Of a DNA stretch of 64,000 nucleotides, positions 24,660-32,344 are shown one piece after another; within the stretch, counting starts at the first letter, position 1, and every line of letters starts with the position of its first letter. The notes beneath the pieces are model-generated. The model saw only the letters and a list, made by a program, of their open reading frames with translations. It did not search any database and was not told where the DNA came from. A program made the translations under genes and the position numbers. The DNA lies in assembly GCF_014489075.1 (NCBI RefSeq), contig NZ_JACTGR010000004.1, positions 496,001 through 560,000 on the forward strand, given 5' to 3'. The stretch is from Sphingomonas sp. JC676 (GTDB taxonomy: Bacteria; Pseudomonadota; Alphaproteobacteria; Sphingomonadales; Sphingomonadaceae).

Positions 24660-25797
24660 TGGTCACCAGCACCGGCTTGATGCAGCCGTCCAGCTTGTTC
24701 GCAAAGACATGATAGGCATCGGCGATGTCGGCAAGCGGGACCCGATGCGTGATCAGCGCCTTTGGATTGATATGACCGGCACGGACATGCTCGATGAGGC
24801 GCGGCAGCAGCCGCTTCACCGACGCCTGGTTCGCCCGGATGGTGATGCCCTTGTTCACGACATTACCGATCGGAACCATGTTGCCCGTCGGCCCATAGAC
24901 GCCGACCACAGACACGACACCGCCCTTCTTGACCGAATTGATCGCCCAATGGAGCGCGGTCGCGGCGCCGGCCTCGAGCTTGAGCTTGCTGCCGAGCAAC
25001 CATTGCAGGAAATTTCCCCTGGCGTCGCCGCCGACGGCGTCGATCACCACATCCGCGCCCAGGCCATCGGTAGTCTTCTTCATGAACAAGACGACATCAT
25101 CGAGCTGCTTGAAATTATAGACCTCGGCCGGCGCGAACTTCCTGGCGAATTCCAGTCGATAGTCGTGCATGTCGAACAGGATCACGCGCCCGGCACCGAA
25201 CAGCCACGCGCAGCGCGCGGCCATGATGCCGACCGGGCCGGCACCGAATATCGCAACCGTGTCCCCCTTCTGGATGCCGCCCATTTCGGCTGCTTGATAG
25301 CCGGTGGGGACGACGTCGGTCAGCAGCACGGCGTCGTCCGGGTCCATCCAATCGGGGATGATCGTCGGGCCGATATCGGCATAGGGCACGCGAACATATT
25401 CCGCTTGCCCGCCGTCATAGCCACCGGCCGTATGCGAATAGCCGAAGATCCCGCCCACCGCTGTCGCCTGCGGATTGGACTCATGGCAATTGCCGAACAG
25501 CCCCTGCTTGCAGAAATGGCAATGACCGCAGGCGATGTTGAAGGGAACCAGCACATGGTCCCCGGGCTTGAGGTTCTCGACCTCCGGTCCGACCTCCTCG
25601 ACGATGCCGCAGAACTCATGGCCGAAAGTGGTGCCGACGCGCGTGTCGGGGACCATGCCATGATAGAGATGCAGGTCCGATCCGCAGATGCAAGAACGCG
25701 TTACCCGAACGATCGCATCGCGCGGGTGCTCGATACTGGGCACCGGTTTTTCCGAAAGGCGGACGCGATAGGGTCCGCGATAGTCCATCGCCAGCAT
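24649..25797 (-). CDS. Zinc-dependent alcohol dehydrogenase (formaldehyde dehydrogenase-like)
   Basis: A 382-residue medium-chain dehydrogenase. Catalytic zinc ligands appear in CICGSDLHLYHG and GHEFCGIVEEVG, the structural-zinc loop as ACGHCHFCKQGLFGNC, and the NAD-binding site as AIFGAGPVGIMAARCAWLFG. The long insert and GYSHTAGGYDGGQAEYVRVP are typical of the glutathione-independent formaldehyde dehydrogenase-like subgroup, so an aldehyde or small alcohol substrate is likely. Start at ATG 25797, with an alternative three codons later. It lies in an operon behind a secreted DUF4142 protein with an EcfG-type promoter. Confidence 0.9.
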   Translation of the reverse strand: MLAMDYRGPYRVRLSEKPVPSIEHPRDAIVRVTRSCICGSDLHLYHGMVPDTRVGTTFGHEFCGIVEEVGPEVENLKPGDHVLVPFNIACGHCHFCKQGLFGNCHESNPQATAVGGIFGYSHTAGGYDGGQAEYVRVPYADIGPTIIPDWMDPDDAVLLTDVVPTGYQAAEMGGIQKGDTVAIFGAGPVGIMAARCAWLFGAGRVILFDMHDYRLEFARKFAPAEVYNFKQLDDVVLFMKKTTDGLGADVVIDAVGGDARGNFLQWLLGSKLKLEAGAATALHWAINSVKKGGVVSVVGVYGPTGNMVPIGNVVNKGITIRANQASVKRLLPRLIEHVRAGHINPKALITHRVPLADIADAYHVFANKLDGCIKPVLVTNAS

Positions 25798-25810
25798 GCG
25801 CCCCCCGCGA

Positions 25811-26338
25811 TCAGCCAGAGGAGAGCGAGCGGAGCCGCTCGATATGGCGTCGAACGATCGGCACCGCCTTGGCGGCAGCCGCCCGGAGCGGCGCCTTGTC
25901 GCCGTCCTTGGCATAGCCCGTGTGAAGCGCGAGGGCCTCATCATGCGCCATGCGTTGTTGACGGACATAGGCCGCGTCGAACGCCTCGCCATCGAGGCCG
26001 CGCAGCTCGTCGATCATCGCCTGCTGACGCGGCTCGAGCACGGGCGGCGGGGGAGTCAGGCCGGCGGCCCGTGCTGCCTTGGTAACCTCCTTAGTCGTCA
26101 TCATATGATGCTCGATCATCATGGCGGCGAACTGGCGCACGGAATCGGCGCCTGCCTTTTGCTGCGCGAGCTGCGACGACTGGATTTCGTAGAGGTCGCT
26201 AGCGCCGGCCACGGCGACAAACCCTAATGCATCGGGCGTCACCCGGTTCGATGGAGCGGGCGCTGCCTGCTGCCCGCCGGCCGTGCCCGCCGCGAGCCCC
26301 ATTGCCGCGAACGCGGCGCTCCAGACCATTGACCTCAT
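25811..26338 (-). CDS. Secreted DUF4142 protein
   Basis: A 175-residue protein with an N-terminal signal peptide (MRSMVWSAAFAAMGLAAGTA) and a DUF4142 helical bundle, including FVAVAGASDLYEIQSSQLAQ, QFAAMMIEHHMMTTKEVTKA and a Met/His-bearing helix YVRQQRMAHDEALALH. DUF4142 proteins are ferritin-fold relatives found in the periplasm and commonly induced by stress. It is first in the operon with the dehydrogenase, the 183-residue protein and DUF2231, and has both AGGAGG and an EcfG-type promoter upstream. Confidence 0.88.
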   Translation of the reverse strand: MRSMVWSAAFAAMGLAAGTAGGQQAAPAPSNRVTPDALGFVAVAGASDLYEIQSSQLAQQKAGADSVRQFAAMMIEHHMMTTKEVTKAARAAGLTPPPPVLEPRQQAMIDELRGLDGEAFDAAYVRQQRMAHDEALALHTGYAKDGDKAPLRAAAAKAVPIVRRHIERLRSLSSG

Positions 26339-26365
26339 GCAATCCTCCTGTGAACATGCAGATCA

Positions 26366-26390
26366 ACATTGCTCGAATATTATAGTTCCG
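26366..26390 (-). promoter_or_regulatory. EcfG-type general stress promoter for the DUF4142 operon
   Basis: The minus strand reads GGAAC, 16 bases, TGTT (GGAAC-N17-GTT), about 27 bases before the DUF4142 start. It is divergent from a second such promoter 200 bp away. Confidence 0.65.
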
Positions 26391-26565
26391 ACTTACATAG
26401 GTTAGTCTTTTTCCTCTAAGTTAAGTGTCCATAGTGACTTGCTGGACTCGAAAGCGTTACCCCGTCGCAAAATACCTAAAGTCAGCGCCTCCCGGAAATA
26501 TTGCATATTAACTTGGGTTAGGAAGAAAAATTCACCGATCAAGGCATGGCTGGCGTTTATTTAAG

Positions 26566-26590
26566 GGAACGCCATCAGCAGCGAGCGGTT
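26566..26590 (+). promoter_or_regulatory. EcfG-type general stress promoter for the alpha/beta hydrolase
   Basis: GGAAC, 16 bases, GGTT, 24 bases before the hydrolase ATG. The region from 26339 to here is AT-rich and otherwise contains no gene. Confidence 0.7.
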
Positions 26591-26614
26591 TAGGCTGTCC
26601 CTTGGAGCGCCCGA

Positions 26615-27805
26615 ATGCCGATCATCTCCCTAATCCGTACATTCTTTGCCGTTATTTCGCTGGCCTTGCTCATCGTTGGGGCCTGGCTGTTGTGGAGCTG
26701 GTACCGCGGAGAGGTGCAAATGGATGCGGACGGCGTCTCGCGCCTGCACCGCGATGCCTGGGAGCTTTGGGTCGGCGGAGGACTGCTTTTCTGGTCCTTT
26801 CTCGGCCGCCTTCCCGTAGGGCTTCTTCTGGCCAGGCCCGACTCCGATCCGATGCGTCCAGCGCGTAGCAGCGGCCGCACGATCATAAGCGAGACGGGGG
26901 CGACCTTGTATATCGAGGAACATGGCTCGCCTTATGCCCCGCCGCTGATCCTGACCCATGGCTGGTCGATGGACAGCACCATCTGGCACTATGCCAAGCG
27001 GGACCTGGCAGCGAAGTTCCGGGTGATCGTCTGGGATCTGCCGGGGCTGGGCCTGTCCACGCGCGGGAAGGCCGACATATGCCTGAGCGCTTTCGCGCGC
27101 GATCTGAAGGCGGTCGCCTCCCAGGTCGGGGACCAGCGCCCTATCCTGGTCGGCCATAGTATCGGCGGTATGATCATACAGACCCTTGCCCGGGACGATC
27201 CCGAGTGGTTCCGCCAGAAGGTGGCGGGGACCGCGCTACTCAACACGACTTATACCGATCCGCTCAGGACAATGGTGCTGAGCCGTCTGCTCCAGGCAAT
27301 GCGAAAGCCGTTGATCGTGCCCATGATGTGGCTCCAGATCCGGCTGGCGCCCCTTGCATGGCTCATCGGGTGGCAGAGCTATCTGAGCGGCGCGACGCAT
27401 TTGGGCGCTCGCTTCGGGTTTGGACGATATGTGACTCGCAGCCAACTGGACCATGTGGCGCTGCTCCTCACGCGCGCCTGGCCGGCCGTGGTCGCCCGGG
27501 GCGACCTGGCGATGATGCGGTGGGACGCAGGGACGGGCGCCAGCCAGCTGGGTGCATCGGCGCTTGTGATCGGGGGTGCCGTGGACATCGTCACAAAGGC
27601 GGAGGCGAGCGAGGAAATCGGCCGCCGCGCCGGTATGGCGAAGGTGATGATCGTCGAGGGCGCCAATCATATGGGGCCGGTCGAGCGCGCGGAATTGTAC
27701 AACGGCGCCCTAAGCAGGGAAGAAGGATGGGCCGCCATCATGACTGGCGCTCCGGCGGCTGGCGGCACGCGGGGCGGTTCAACGACAGCGGCGCGGGTGC
27801 AGTAG
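26615..27805 (+). CDS. Membrane-anchored alpha/beta hydrolase
   Basis: A 396-residue protein with two N-terminal membrane segments (IRTFFAVISLALLIVGAWLL and VGGGLLFWSFLGRLPVGLLL) followed by an alpha/beta hydrolase domain from about residue 95. The oxyanion region is LTHGWSMDSTIW, the nucleophile Ser lies in VGHSIGGM, the acid in GGAVDIVT and the His in GANHMG. Substrate unknown; esterase or lipase-like action on lipids is plausible for a membrane-tethered enzyme. The EcfG-type promoter indicates stress induction. Ends in a Gly/Thr-rich tail. Confidence 0.85.
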   Translation: MPIISLIRTFFAVISLALLIVGAWLLWSWYRGEVQMDADGVSRLHRDAWELWVGGGLLFWSFLGRLPVGLLLARPDSDPMRPARSSGRTIISETGATLYIEEHGSPYAPPLILTHGWSMDSTIWHYAKRDLAAKFRVIVWDLPGLGLSTRGKADICLSAFARDLKAVASQVGDQRPILVGHSIGGMIIQTLARDDPEWFRQKVAGTALLNTTYTDPLRTMVLSRLLQAMRKPLIVPMMWLQIRLAPLAWLIGWQSYLSGATHLGARFGFGRYVTRSQLDHVALLLTRAWPAVVARGDLAMMRWDAGTGASQLGASALVIGGAVDIVTKAEASEEIGRRAGMAKVMIVEGANHMGPVERAELYNGALSREEGWAAIMTGAPAAGGTRGGSTTAARVQ

Positions 27806-27905
27806 CGGCGAGGTCGGAATGTCCTCGCGCCTTGAACGGATCGAGCAGGCCCGATGTGCCGTTCGGCCCAGCGCCGAAAGGTCGCAAAGATCAGCGATTT
27901 AGTAC

Positions 27906-27931
27906 GGAACTGCAGGCGAGGGGGAGCGGTT
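27906..27931 (+). promoter_or_regulatory. EcfG-type general stress promoter for the operon at 27963
   Basis: GGAAC, 17 bases, GGTT, 31 bases upstream of the ATG. The spacer is one base longer than at the other sites, still within the range known for EcfG. Confidence 0.6.
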
Positions 27932-27962
27932 CTGCTTCCCACGCATCACATGGAGGGGCCAG

Positions 27963-28448
27963 ATGGCTTCGAGTACAACCGACACCGAACGTTCCACAGG
28001 AGAGCCTCGCCAGCGCCGCGGCGCAGCGGCTCGGCTTGCCGATCAGCTAAAGGGCCAGACCTCCAGGCTAGCGGAGCAGGGGCTGGCGAAGGCCGCCGAT
28101 CTCGCCGAGGAGCGCAAGGCCGTGGCGGTCCAGAAGCTGGATGCCGTGGTCGAGGTGGTGCGCAGCTTCGCCGAATCTGCCGACGCCGAATTCGGCGGGG
28201 TTGTCGGTGGCGCGGTTCATCGCGGCGCCGACGGTATCGAGACTATCGCCGGCAGCCTGCGGCGCCAAAGCGTTGGCGATATGGTCGACGGCACACGGTC
28301 CGTGATCGCCCGTCACCCGGGGGTCGCGATCGGCGCCGCTTCCGTGGTCGGGTTTCTTGCCGGTCGCATCGCCAAAGCCAGTTTGCATCACAGGACGGAC
28401 CAAACTCAGGTATATCGGGTCGATGCCAAGACAGAGGCCGCAGCATGA
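27963..28448 (+). CDS. Stress-type envelope protein ('nutrient deprivation-induced' type)
   Basis: A 161-residue protein: a polar, basic N-terminus (STTDTERSTGEPRQRRG), a long amphipathic helical region (LAEQGLAKAADLAEERKAVA, LDAVVEVVRSFAESADAEFG), and one C-terminal hydrophobic segment (GVAIGAASVVGFLAGRIAKA). This layout, amphipathic helices then a C-terminal anchor, is shared with small nutrient-deprivation or DUF883-like proteins of Alphaproteobacteria. It overlaps the next gene by ATGA and has an EcfG-type promoter. Confidence 0.65.
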   Translation: MASSTTDTERSTGEPRQRRGAAARLADQLKGQTSRLAEQGLAKAADLAEERKAVAVQKLDAVVEVVRSFAESADAEFGGVVGGAVHRGADGIETIAGSLRRQSVGDMVDGTRSVIARHPGVAIGAASVVGFLAGRIAKASLHHRTDQTQVYRVDAKTEAAA

Positions 28449-28852
28449 GCAAAGGCCAGGTCACGGGCGCGACTGATCGCGTCGCGCGCAAGGGCGGCAC
28501 TCCCGGTCGGCGCAAGCAAGCCCCAAATGCCAATGTGCCCGCGATGGCAAGGCGGACGCGGCTGGATCGCGCGGTCGGTCAAGTTGGCGCCAACCCGCTG
28601 GCAGCGGCGTTAGGGGTAGCCGCGCTGAGCGCGGGGCTCGCGCTGCTGCTGCCGGCGGGCAGACGCGAGAGCGAAGTGATGGGCGAAGTCGCGGACAAGC
28701 TGGGCGATGCCGCCCGGGACGCGGCAGACACGGTCGTGGCCGCGGGCCGCGCCCAGGTGGAGACGCTCGCGCAGTCGGCGCTGGTCGGCGTCGGCGGCGC
28801 GGTCATCCAGGCGGTGGTATCGAACGCCGATGCTGATGGCGGCAAGGAGTAG
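28445..28852 (+). CDS. Small membrane-associated protein, partner of the preceding gene
   Basis: A 135-residue protein beginning MSKGQVTGATDRVARKGGTP with a very basic N-terminus, a hydrophobic segment (NPLAAALGVAALSAGLALLL) and a helical C-terminal half (EVADKLGDAARDAADTVVAA, AQSALVGVGGAVIQAVVSNA). It starts inside an ATGA overlap, so it is translated with the upstream gene. No family was recognised; it appears to be a stress-type inner-membrane protein. Confidence 0.6.
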   Translation: MSKGQVTGATDRVARKGGTPGRRKQAPNANVPAMARRTRLDRAVGQVGANPLAAALGVAALSAGLALLLPAGRRESEVMGEVADKLGDAARDAADTVVAAGRAQVETLAQSALVGVGGAVIQAVVSNADADGGKE

Positions 28853-28862
28853 CTACGAGGGA

Positions 28863-28902
28863 CCGCGCACCGGCCGCTGCATCGCAGCGGGCCGGTGCGC
28901 GG
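28863..28902 (+). terminator. Strong terminator-like hairpin
   Basis: A 13-bp stem CCGCGCACCGGCC / GGCCGGTGCGCGG capped by GCTGC-ATC-GCAGC, with one bulged G, starting ten bases after the stop of the gene at 28445. It lacks a T tract but is very stable. Confidence 0.55.
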
Positions 28903-29225
28903 ACCATGGCCGCACGGGCATCCCGTAGGCCGTCGGGGCGCCAAGTCCCGCCGTGTGGTAGGTCGAGCGAGATCGCTGCTGCTGTTCTTCGATTGGCCTA
29001 GCGAACCGCAGCTTACCTTCGATCCGAGATGCGAACCCGCGGTCAGCGGCCCAGCTGCGGCCATTCGCATGCCAGCGCGCGCAGCTCAAATCTCCAACCA
29101 TCGCAGCGATGGAAGCCTATCGTGCGGCTGGATAGTGCGCCTGCGCCGATCCTTGCTGGTCTCGGTCGTGCAAATAGATGCGCGCGGTGGCGACCAGCCC
29201 TGTCTCTCCGGTAGGGCCAGCGCCC
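28903..29225. other. Stretch without a gene
   Basis: About 320 bp between the stress operon terminator and the end of the SET gene. Short open frames on both strands have random composition; no motif was recognised. Confidence 0.5.
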
Positions 29226-29618
29226 TCAGCCGCTGAAGGTCGAATATCGGATGGTGAGCTCTTCACCCGCCGCAATGTCTCGCACCGCGGTCATCGCCAG
29301 CCCATCCCCGACCGCGACATTCGCCTCTTCGCCGGGATCGGGCTCGTTCAGGTACCAGCCAACGGTGAGGAGGTTGAAATTGATGGGGCAGCCCAGCAGC
29401 GTTCCGCGCCTGACCGCGAAATCCTGGTAGAGGCGCTTCTGCTCTGATTCCGCGGGAAGCGTGTCGAGCGCGTCCGCTTCGATCCAGACCATTTCCTGCT
29501 GGTCATTTGCAAATATGTCGGTCCCCTTCGGGATGAACATGATTGCGAAGACACCCACGCCGTGCCGGGAGGAGGCGCCCAGCCGAGCCCAGACCAGATC
29601 GTGGGGGCGATCAGGCAT
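29226..29618 (-). CDS. Single-domain SET protein (putative lysine methyltransferase) 1
   Basis: A 130-residue SET domain and nothing else: SRHGVGVFAIMFIPKGTDIF at the start, NFNLLTVGWYLNEPDPGEEA in the position of the SAM-binding N-H-S motif (here LNEPD, the His replaced by Glu), and DIAAGEELTIRYSTFS at the end. Bacterial SET proteins methylate lysine side chains. The altered motif and missing post-SET cysteines suggest a divergent activity. It is divergent from a second SET gene and near an ATP-grasp/decarboxylase group. Confidence 0.8.
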   Translation of the reverse strand: MPDRPHDLVWARLGASSRHGVGVFAIMFIPKGTDIFANDQQEMVWIEADALDTLPAESEQKRLYQDFAVRRGTLLGCPINFNLLTVGWYLNEPDPGEEANVAVGDGLAMTAVRDIAAGEELTIRYSTFSG

Positions 29619-29751
29619 CGCGGAATCGGCAGGCGATCGGCCAATCTGCTAACTGTTTGAGATTTTGCACGATCTTCATTCGCGCACTTTCAGAATCAGC
29701 GCAAGGATCGCGCGGAACGTTCGCCCTGCTCAAGGCGTAATGTTGCTCGAT

Positions 29752-30150
29752 ATGATGATGATAGAGACAGAGCTGAGGCTCAGCGACATCCATGGGATCG
29801 GCGTATTCCTTCTCGAGCCGGTGCAGCGCGGCGACCTGATCTGGCGCTTCGACTCCCGGATCGACCGGGTGTATTGCGAGGAGGAAATCGCATCGCTGCC
29901 CGAACGAACGGCGCGCTTCCTGCGGACCTACTCGACCTGGAATGAAGCGGCGGGGCTCTGGGTTCTGTGCGGAGACAATGGCCGCCATTTCAACCATTCC
30001 GCCACCCCGAACACGACCTCATATGGCATCGCCTTTGGTGAAGATGTCGCGGCGCAGGATCTTGCCCCGGGCACGGAACTGACGTCCGACTATGCTACCA
30101 TCTGCGATACCTTCCGTGCCAGCGAACCACGCTTTGCCGCCGCCGGCTGA
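29752..30150 (+). CDS. Single-domain SET protein (putative lysine methyltransferase) 2
   Basis: A 132-residue SET domain with IHGIGVFLLEPVQRGDLIWR, an intact NGRHFNHSATPNT SAM-binding motif and a C-terminal GTELTSDYATICDTF. An upstream in-frame ATG at 29740 would add four residues. It carries the canonical N-H-S motif that its divergent neighbour lacks, so this one is the better candidate for an active methyltransferase. A weak GGAAC-N17-CGTA sequence upstream is only a poor EcfG match. It converges on the ATP-grasp gene, leaving 21 bp. Confidence 0.85.
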   Translation: MMMIETELRLSDIHGIGVFLLEPVQRGDLIWRFDSRIDRVYCEEEIASLPERTARFLRTYSTWNEAAGLWVLCGDNGRHFNHSATPNTTSYGIAFGEDVAAQDLAPGTELTSDYATICDTFRASEPRFAAAG

Positions 30151-30171
30151 GCCATGGGCTGGCGGAAGGGT

Positions 30172-31482
30172 TTAAGGCGCCTCGGCGTCGAGCAGGCCAA
30201 GCCGTTGCACTTCGGCTAGTTCGGTTGCGATGAGGCGATCGCCGATATCGAGGCGATAGCGTGCATTCGGTATCGTGATCCTACGGACCCGCGCGTAGGC
30301 AGCCTGTTTGGCCTCCGGTATCGCTGTTCCGACCCCGGTAACCACCATCGTCCAGCCATATAGGCCGCTGGTGACGAGGCCCTGTGCATTTTGGCCCACT
30401 TCACCATAATGGATATGTGCCCGATCCGACGCGTCGAGCGACGCGTCGAAATGGATCGGCATACCCACCGGGGCAGCCACCTGCAGCCGCGAATAGGGAA
30501 AAGGCGGCGTCGTCACCACAACCCCAACCGCAAACCCCGGTTGCGTCGCGAAACATGCGCCATCTCTGGCGATCATCGTTCGAAACAGGCTCGACCAGCC
30601 ATCTTGCTGAAGCGCCGCGAGAACCGCGAAGCCCGGATAGCCGAAGCGGCAGGTGAACTCGAGCGGCCAGATCCCTTGCTCGTTCACGATGGTGTTGAGG
30701 TTGACATAGCCGACATGTCCGGCCTCGCGGAAATGCGTTTCGAGCTTCTTGAGGGTCCGCGCAAAAAAGCCTCGGCTGCAGTCGAACGTCGCGACCGTTC
30801 CCATCTCCCCGGTGAGCTCGCCTAGGTCGCCGGCGAAGAAGCGCTTATGCTCCCAATCGAGACAGGCAGGCTCGAGGAAGCGCTCGCCGTCGAAATAGGC
30901 TCCGACGCCCATCTCGACGCCGTGCAGATGCTCCATCAATATGAACCTGGCGTCCGCGCGGTCGGCAAGCTTCGATGCCATGACGATCCGAACGTCGCCG
31001 CCATCCGCCAATTGACCCACAAAGGTGTCATCCGCGCTGTGGTCGGCACCGCTGAATTTCAGCACATACCGTCCGGGATTCGTCGCGATGAAGCGATCCG
31101 CCGTGCCGGCGTCTGAAAACTCCCAGAGCCTGGCGACCGGCAGGCCGATGGACGCGAGCAGGCTCTGTGCGAATGCCCGGTCATTCTCGAGGCGATCGCC
31201 AAACGCGCTGCCGCCGATCACGTGGAACCCGGCCCGGCGGAGTTCGTCCTGCAAGGCCCCGAACCCTTTCGAGACGCTCTCGAATAATATGACGCCATCG
31301 GGTCCAGCCTCGCGGATCCAGTCGAGCTCCGCTTTCCAGTCCGCGACCTGCTCAACCATGTTGGCCAAGGTGCCCCGCGCCTCCACTTCGGAGATGGCAA
31401 TGCGCACGAGATGGCCTTCATCGCGAAGGCTAAGGTATAGGTCCGCAAGGTCGCAGGTCTCGCTGACGCCCAGAAACCGCAT
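30172..31482 (-). CDS. ATP-grasp ligase, PurD-like
   Basis: A 436-residue protein with the layout of phosphoribosylamine-glycine ligase relatives: a Rossmann-like pre-ATP-grasp region (MRFLGVSETCDLADLYLSL), GDRLENDRAFAQSLLASIGL leading into the ATP-grasp fold (RYVLKFSGADHSADDTFVG) and metal-binding WPLEFTCRFGYPGFAVLAAL (the Glu of the E-x-N-x-R type motif). It is not in a purine context. ATP-grasp enzymes join a carboxylate to an amine through an acyl phosphate, so it probably makes an amide or peptide bond in the local pathway. Same strand as the transglutaminase-like and fusion genes, 181 bp downstream. Confidence 0.8.
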   Translation of the reverse strand: MRFLGVSETCDLADLYLSLRDEGHLVRIAISEVEARGTLANMVEQVADWKAELDWIREAGPDGVILFESVSKGFGALQDELRRAGFHVIGGSAFGDRLENDRAFAQSLLASIGLPVARLWEFSDAGTADRFIATNPGRYVLKFSGADHSADDTFVGQLADGGDVRIVMASKLADRADARFILMEHLHGVEMGVGAYFDGERFLEPACLDWEHKRFFAGDLGELTGEMGTVATFDCSRGFFARTLKKLETHFREAGHVGYVNLNTIVNEQGIWPLEFTCRFGYPGFAVLAALQQDGWSSLFRTMIARDGACFATQPGFAVGVVVTTPPFPYSRLQVAAPVGMPIHFDASLDASDRAHIHYGEVGQNAQGLVTSGLYGWTMVVTGVGTAIPEAKQAAYARVRRITIPNARYRLDIGDRLIATELAEVQRLGLLDAEAP

Positions 31483-31663
31483 CAGCGTCCTTCGCTGGCG
31501 GAACCGCCATCATTACCCGGCGATGTCCTCGCTTGAAGATCGCACCGATCGCGGCGCGCTTTAGGCATGCTGTTCGCCCCGGGGATAGAATGGACAAGCC
31601 CAGCTGGAGGCGCGCAGGATCGGGCGCGGCTCGGGGCCGAGCCTCCGGCGCGAAGCCAGTCCG

Positions 31664-32344
31664 TCAAATCGCTGTCCATTCGTTCAGCGGGATACGGCGT
31701 TCGCCCCAGCGCAATCCACCGGCGAAGCAGTCCGGATCGCCTTCGATCCGCACCGCCGCTAGGCTGGCATAGCCCGTCTCGCCGCGCGGGTTGATCCACC
31801 AGCCGGCCGAACCGTCCCAGAGCTTGATGCTGTCGTCGCCGACCAGCACGGCATTGCCTTCATGATAAATGGCATCGCCGTCGATCCAATGATCGGACGC
31901 GCCGGCCTCGCTCCAATTCTTGCGCCATGACGCGACCGCATCGGCGTTGTAGCGCTGGACAAACTGCGCACGAAAGGCAGGAATACCGCGCGCTACGAAC
32001 GCGGCATGCGCCATCGCCGCGTGGACGCCGCAATCGACTATCTTGACATCGACCGCCTCGCACCAGTGGATCGGCCATACCGAAGGTCCCCAGTCCGAAT
32101 GCTCGCGCATCCAGCGCGGGCCGGACAAGATGTCGCCGCCGTTGCGCTGCGCAAAGTCGAAAGCCAGCAGCCATTCGCGCGCGATGTCGCAGCAGGCCGT
32201 GCCGTGGTGCGAGATATGGCTGTTGGGGAAGTTCGTCCATTTGCCGCCAGGTGATGCGGCCGGCCCGATAAGCATGAAGCCGCCATCACCGTCCTCCGGC
32301 GTTCCGGCTTGACCGGCCTTCGCCTTATCCTCGGCCAAATACAT
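31664..32344 (-). CDS. Transglutaminase-like / papain-fold protein (inferred)
   Basis: A 226-residue protein with a possible catalytic triad of the transglutaminase-like fold: Cys105 in KIVDCGVHAAMAHAAFVARG at a helix start, His161 in AIYHEGNAVLVGDDSIKLWD and Asp177 in the LWDGSAGWW that follows, matching the H-x-x-N-x-V...W-D pattern of that superfamily. No signal peptide. Enzymes of this fold cleave or form amide bonds. It overlaps the upstream fusion gene by 20 bp, with AGGAG nine bases before its ATG, so the two are co-translated. The fold assignment is inference from motifs. Confidence 0.55.
   Translation of the reverse strand: MYLAEDKAKAGQAGTPEDGDGGFMLIGPAASPGGKWTNFPNSHISHHGTACCDIAREWLLAFDFAQRNGGDILSGPRWMREHSDWGPSVWPIHWCEAVDVKIVDCGVHAAMAHAAFVARGIPAFRAQFVQRYNADAVASWRKNWSEAGASDHWIDGDAIYHEGNAVLVGDDSIKLWDGSAGWWINPRGETGYASLAAVRIEGDPDCFAGGLRWGERRIPLNEWTAI

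Noticed and set aside
24550..26085. 511-codon rightward ORF opposite the zinc dehydrogenase operon
   Set aside because: Antisense shadow of genes with clear catalytic motifs and overlapping start/stop codons.
29712..29738. EcfG-type promoter before the rightward SET gene
   Set aside because: GGAAC is present but the -10 would be CGTA, and the spacing to the start codon is too short to be convincing.
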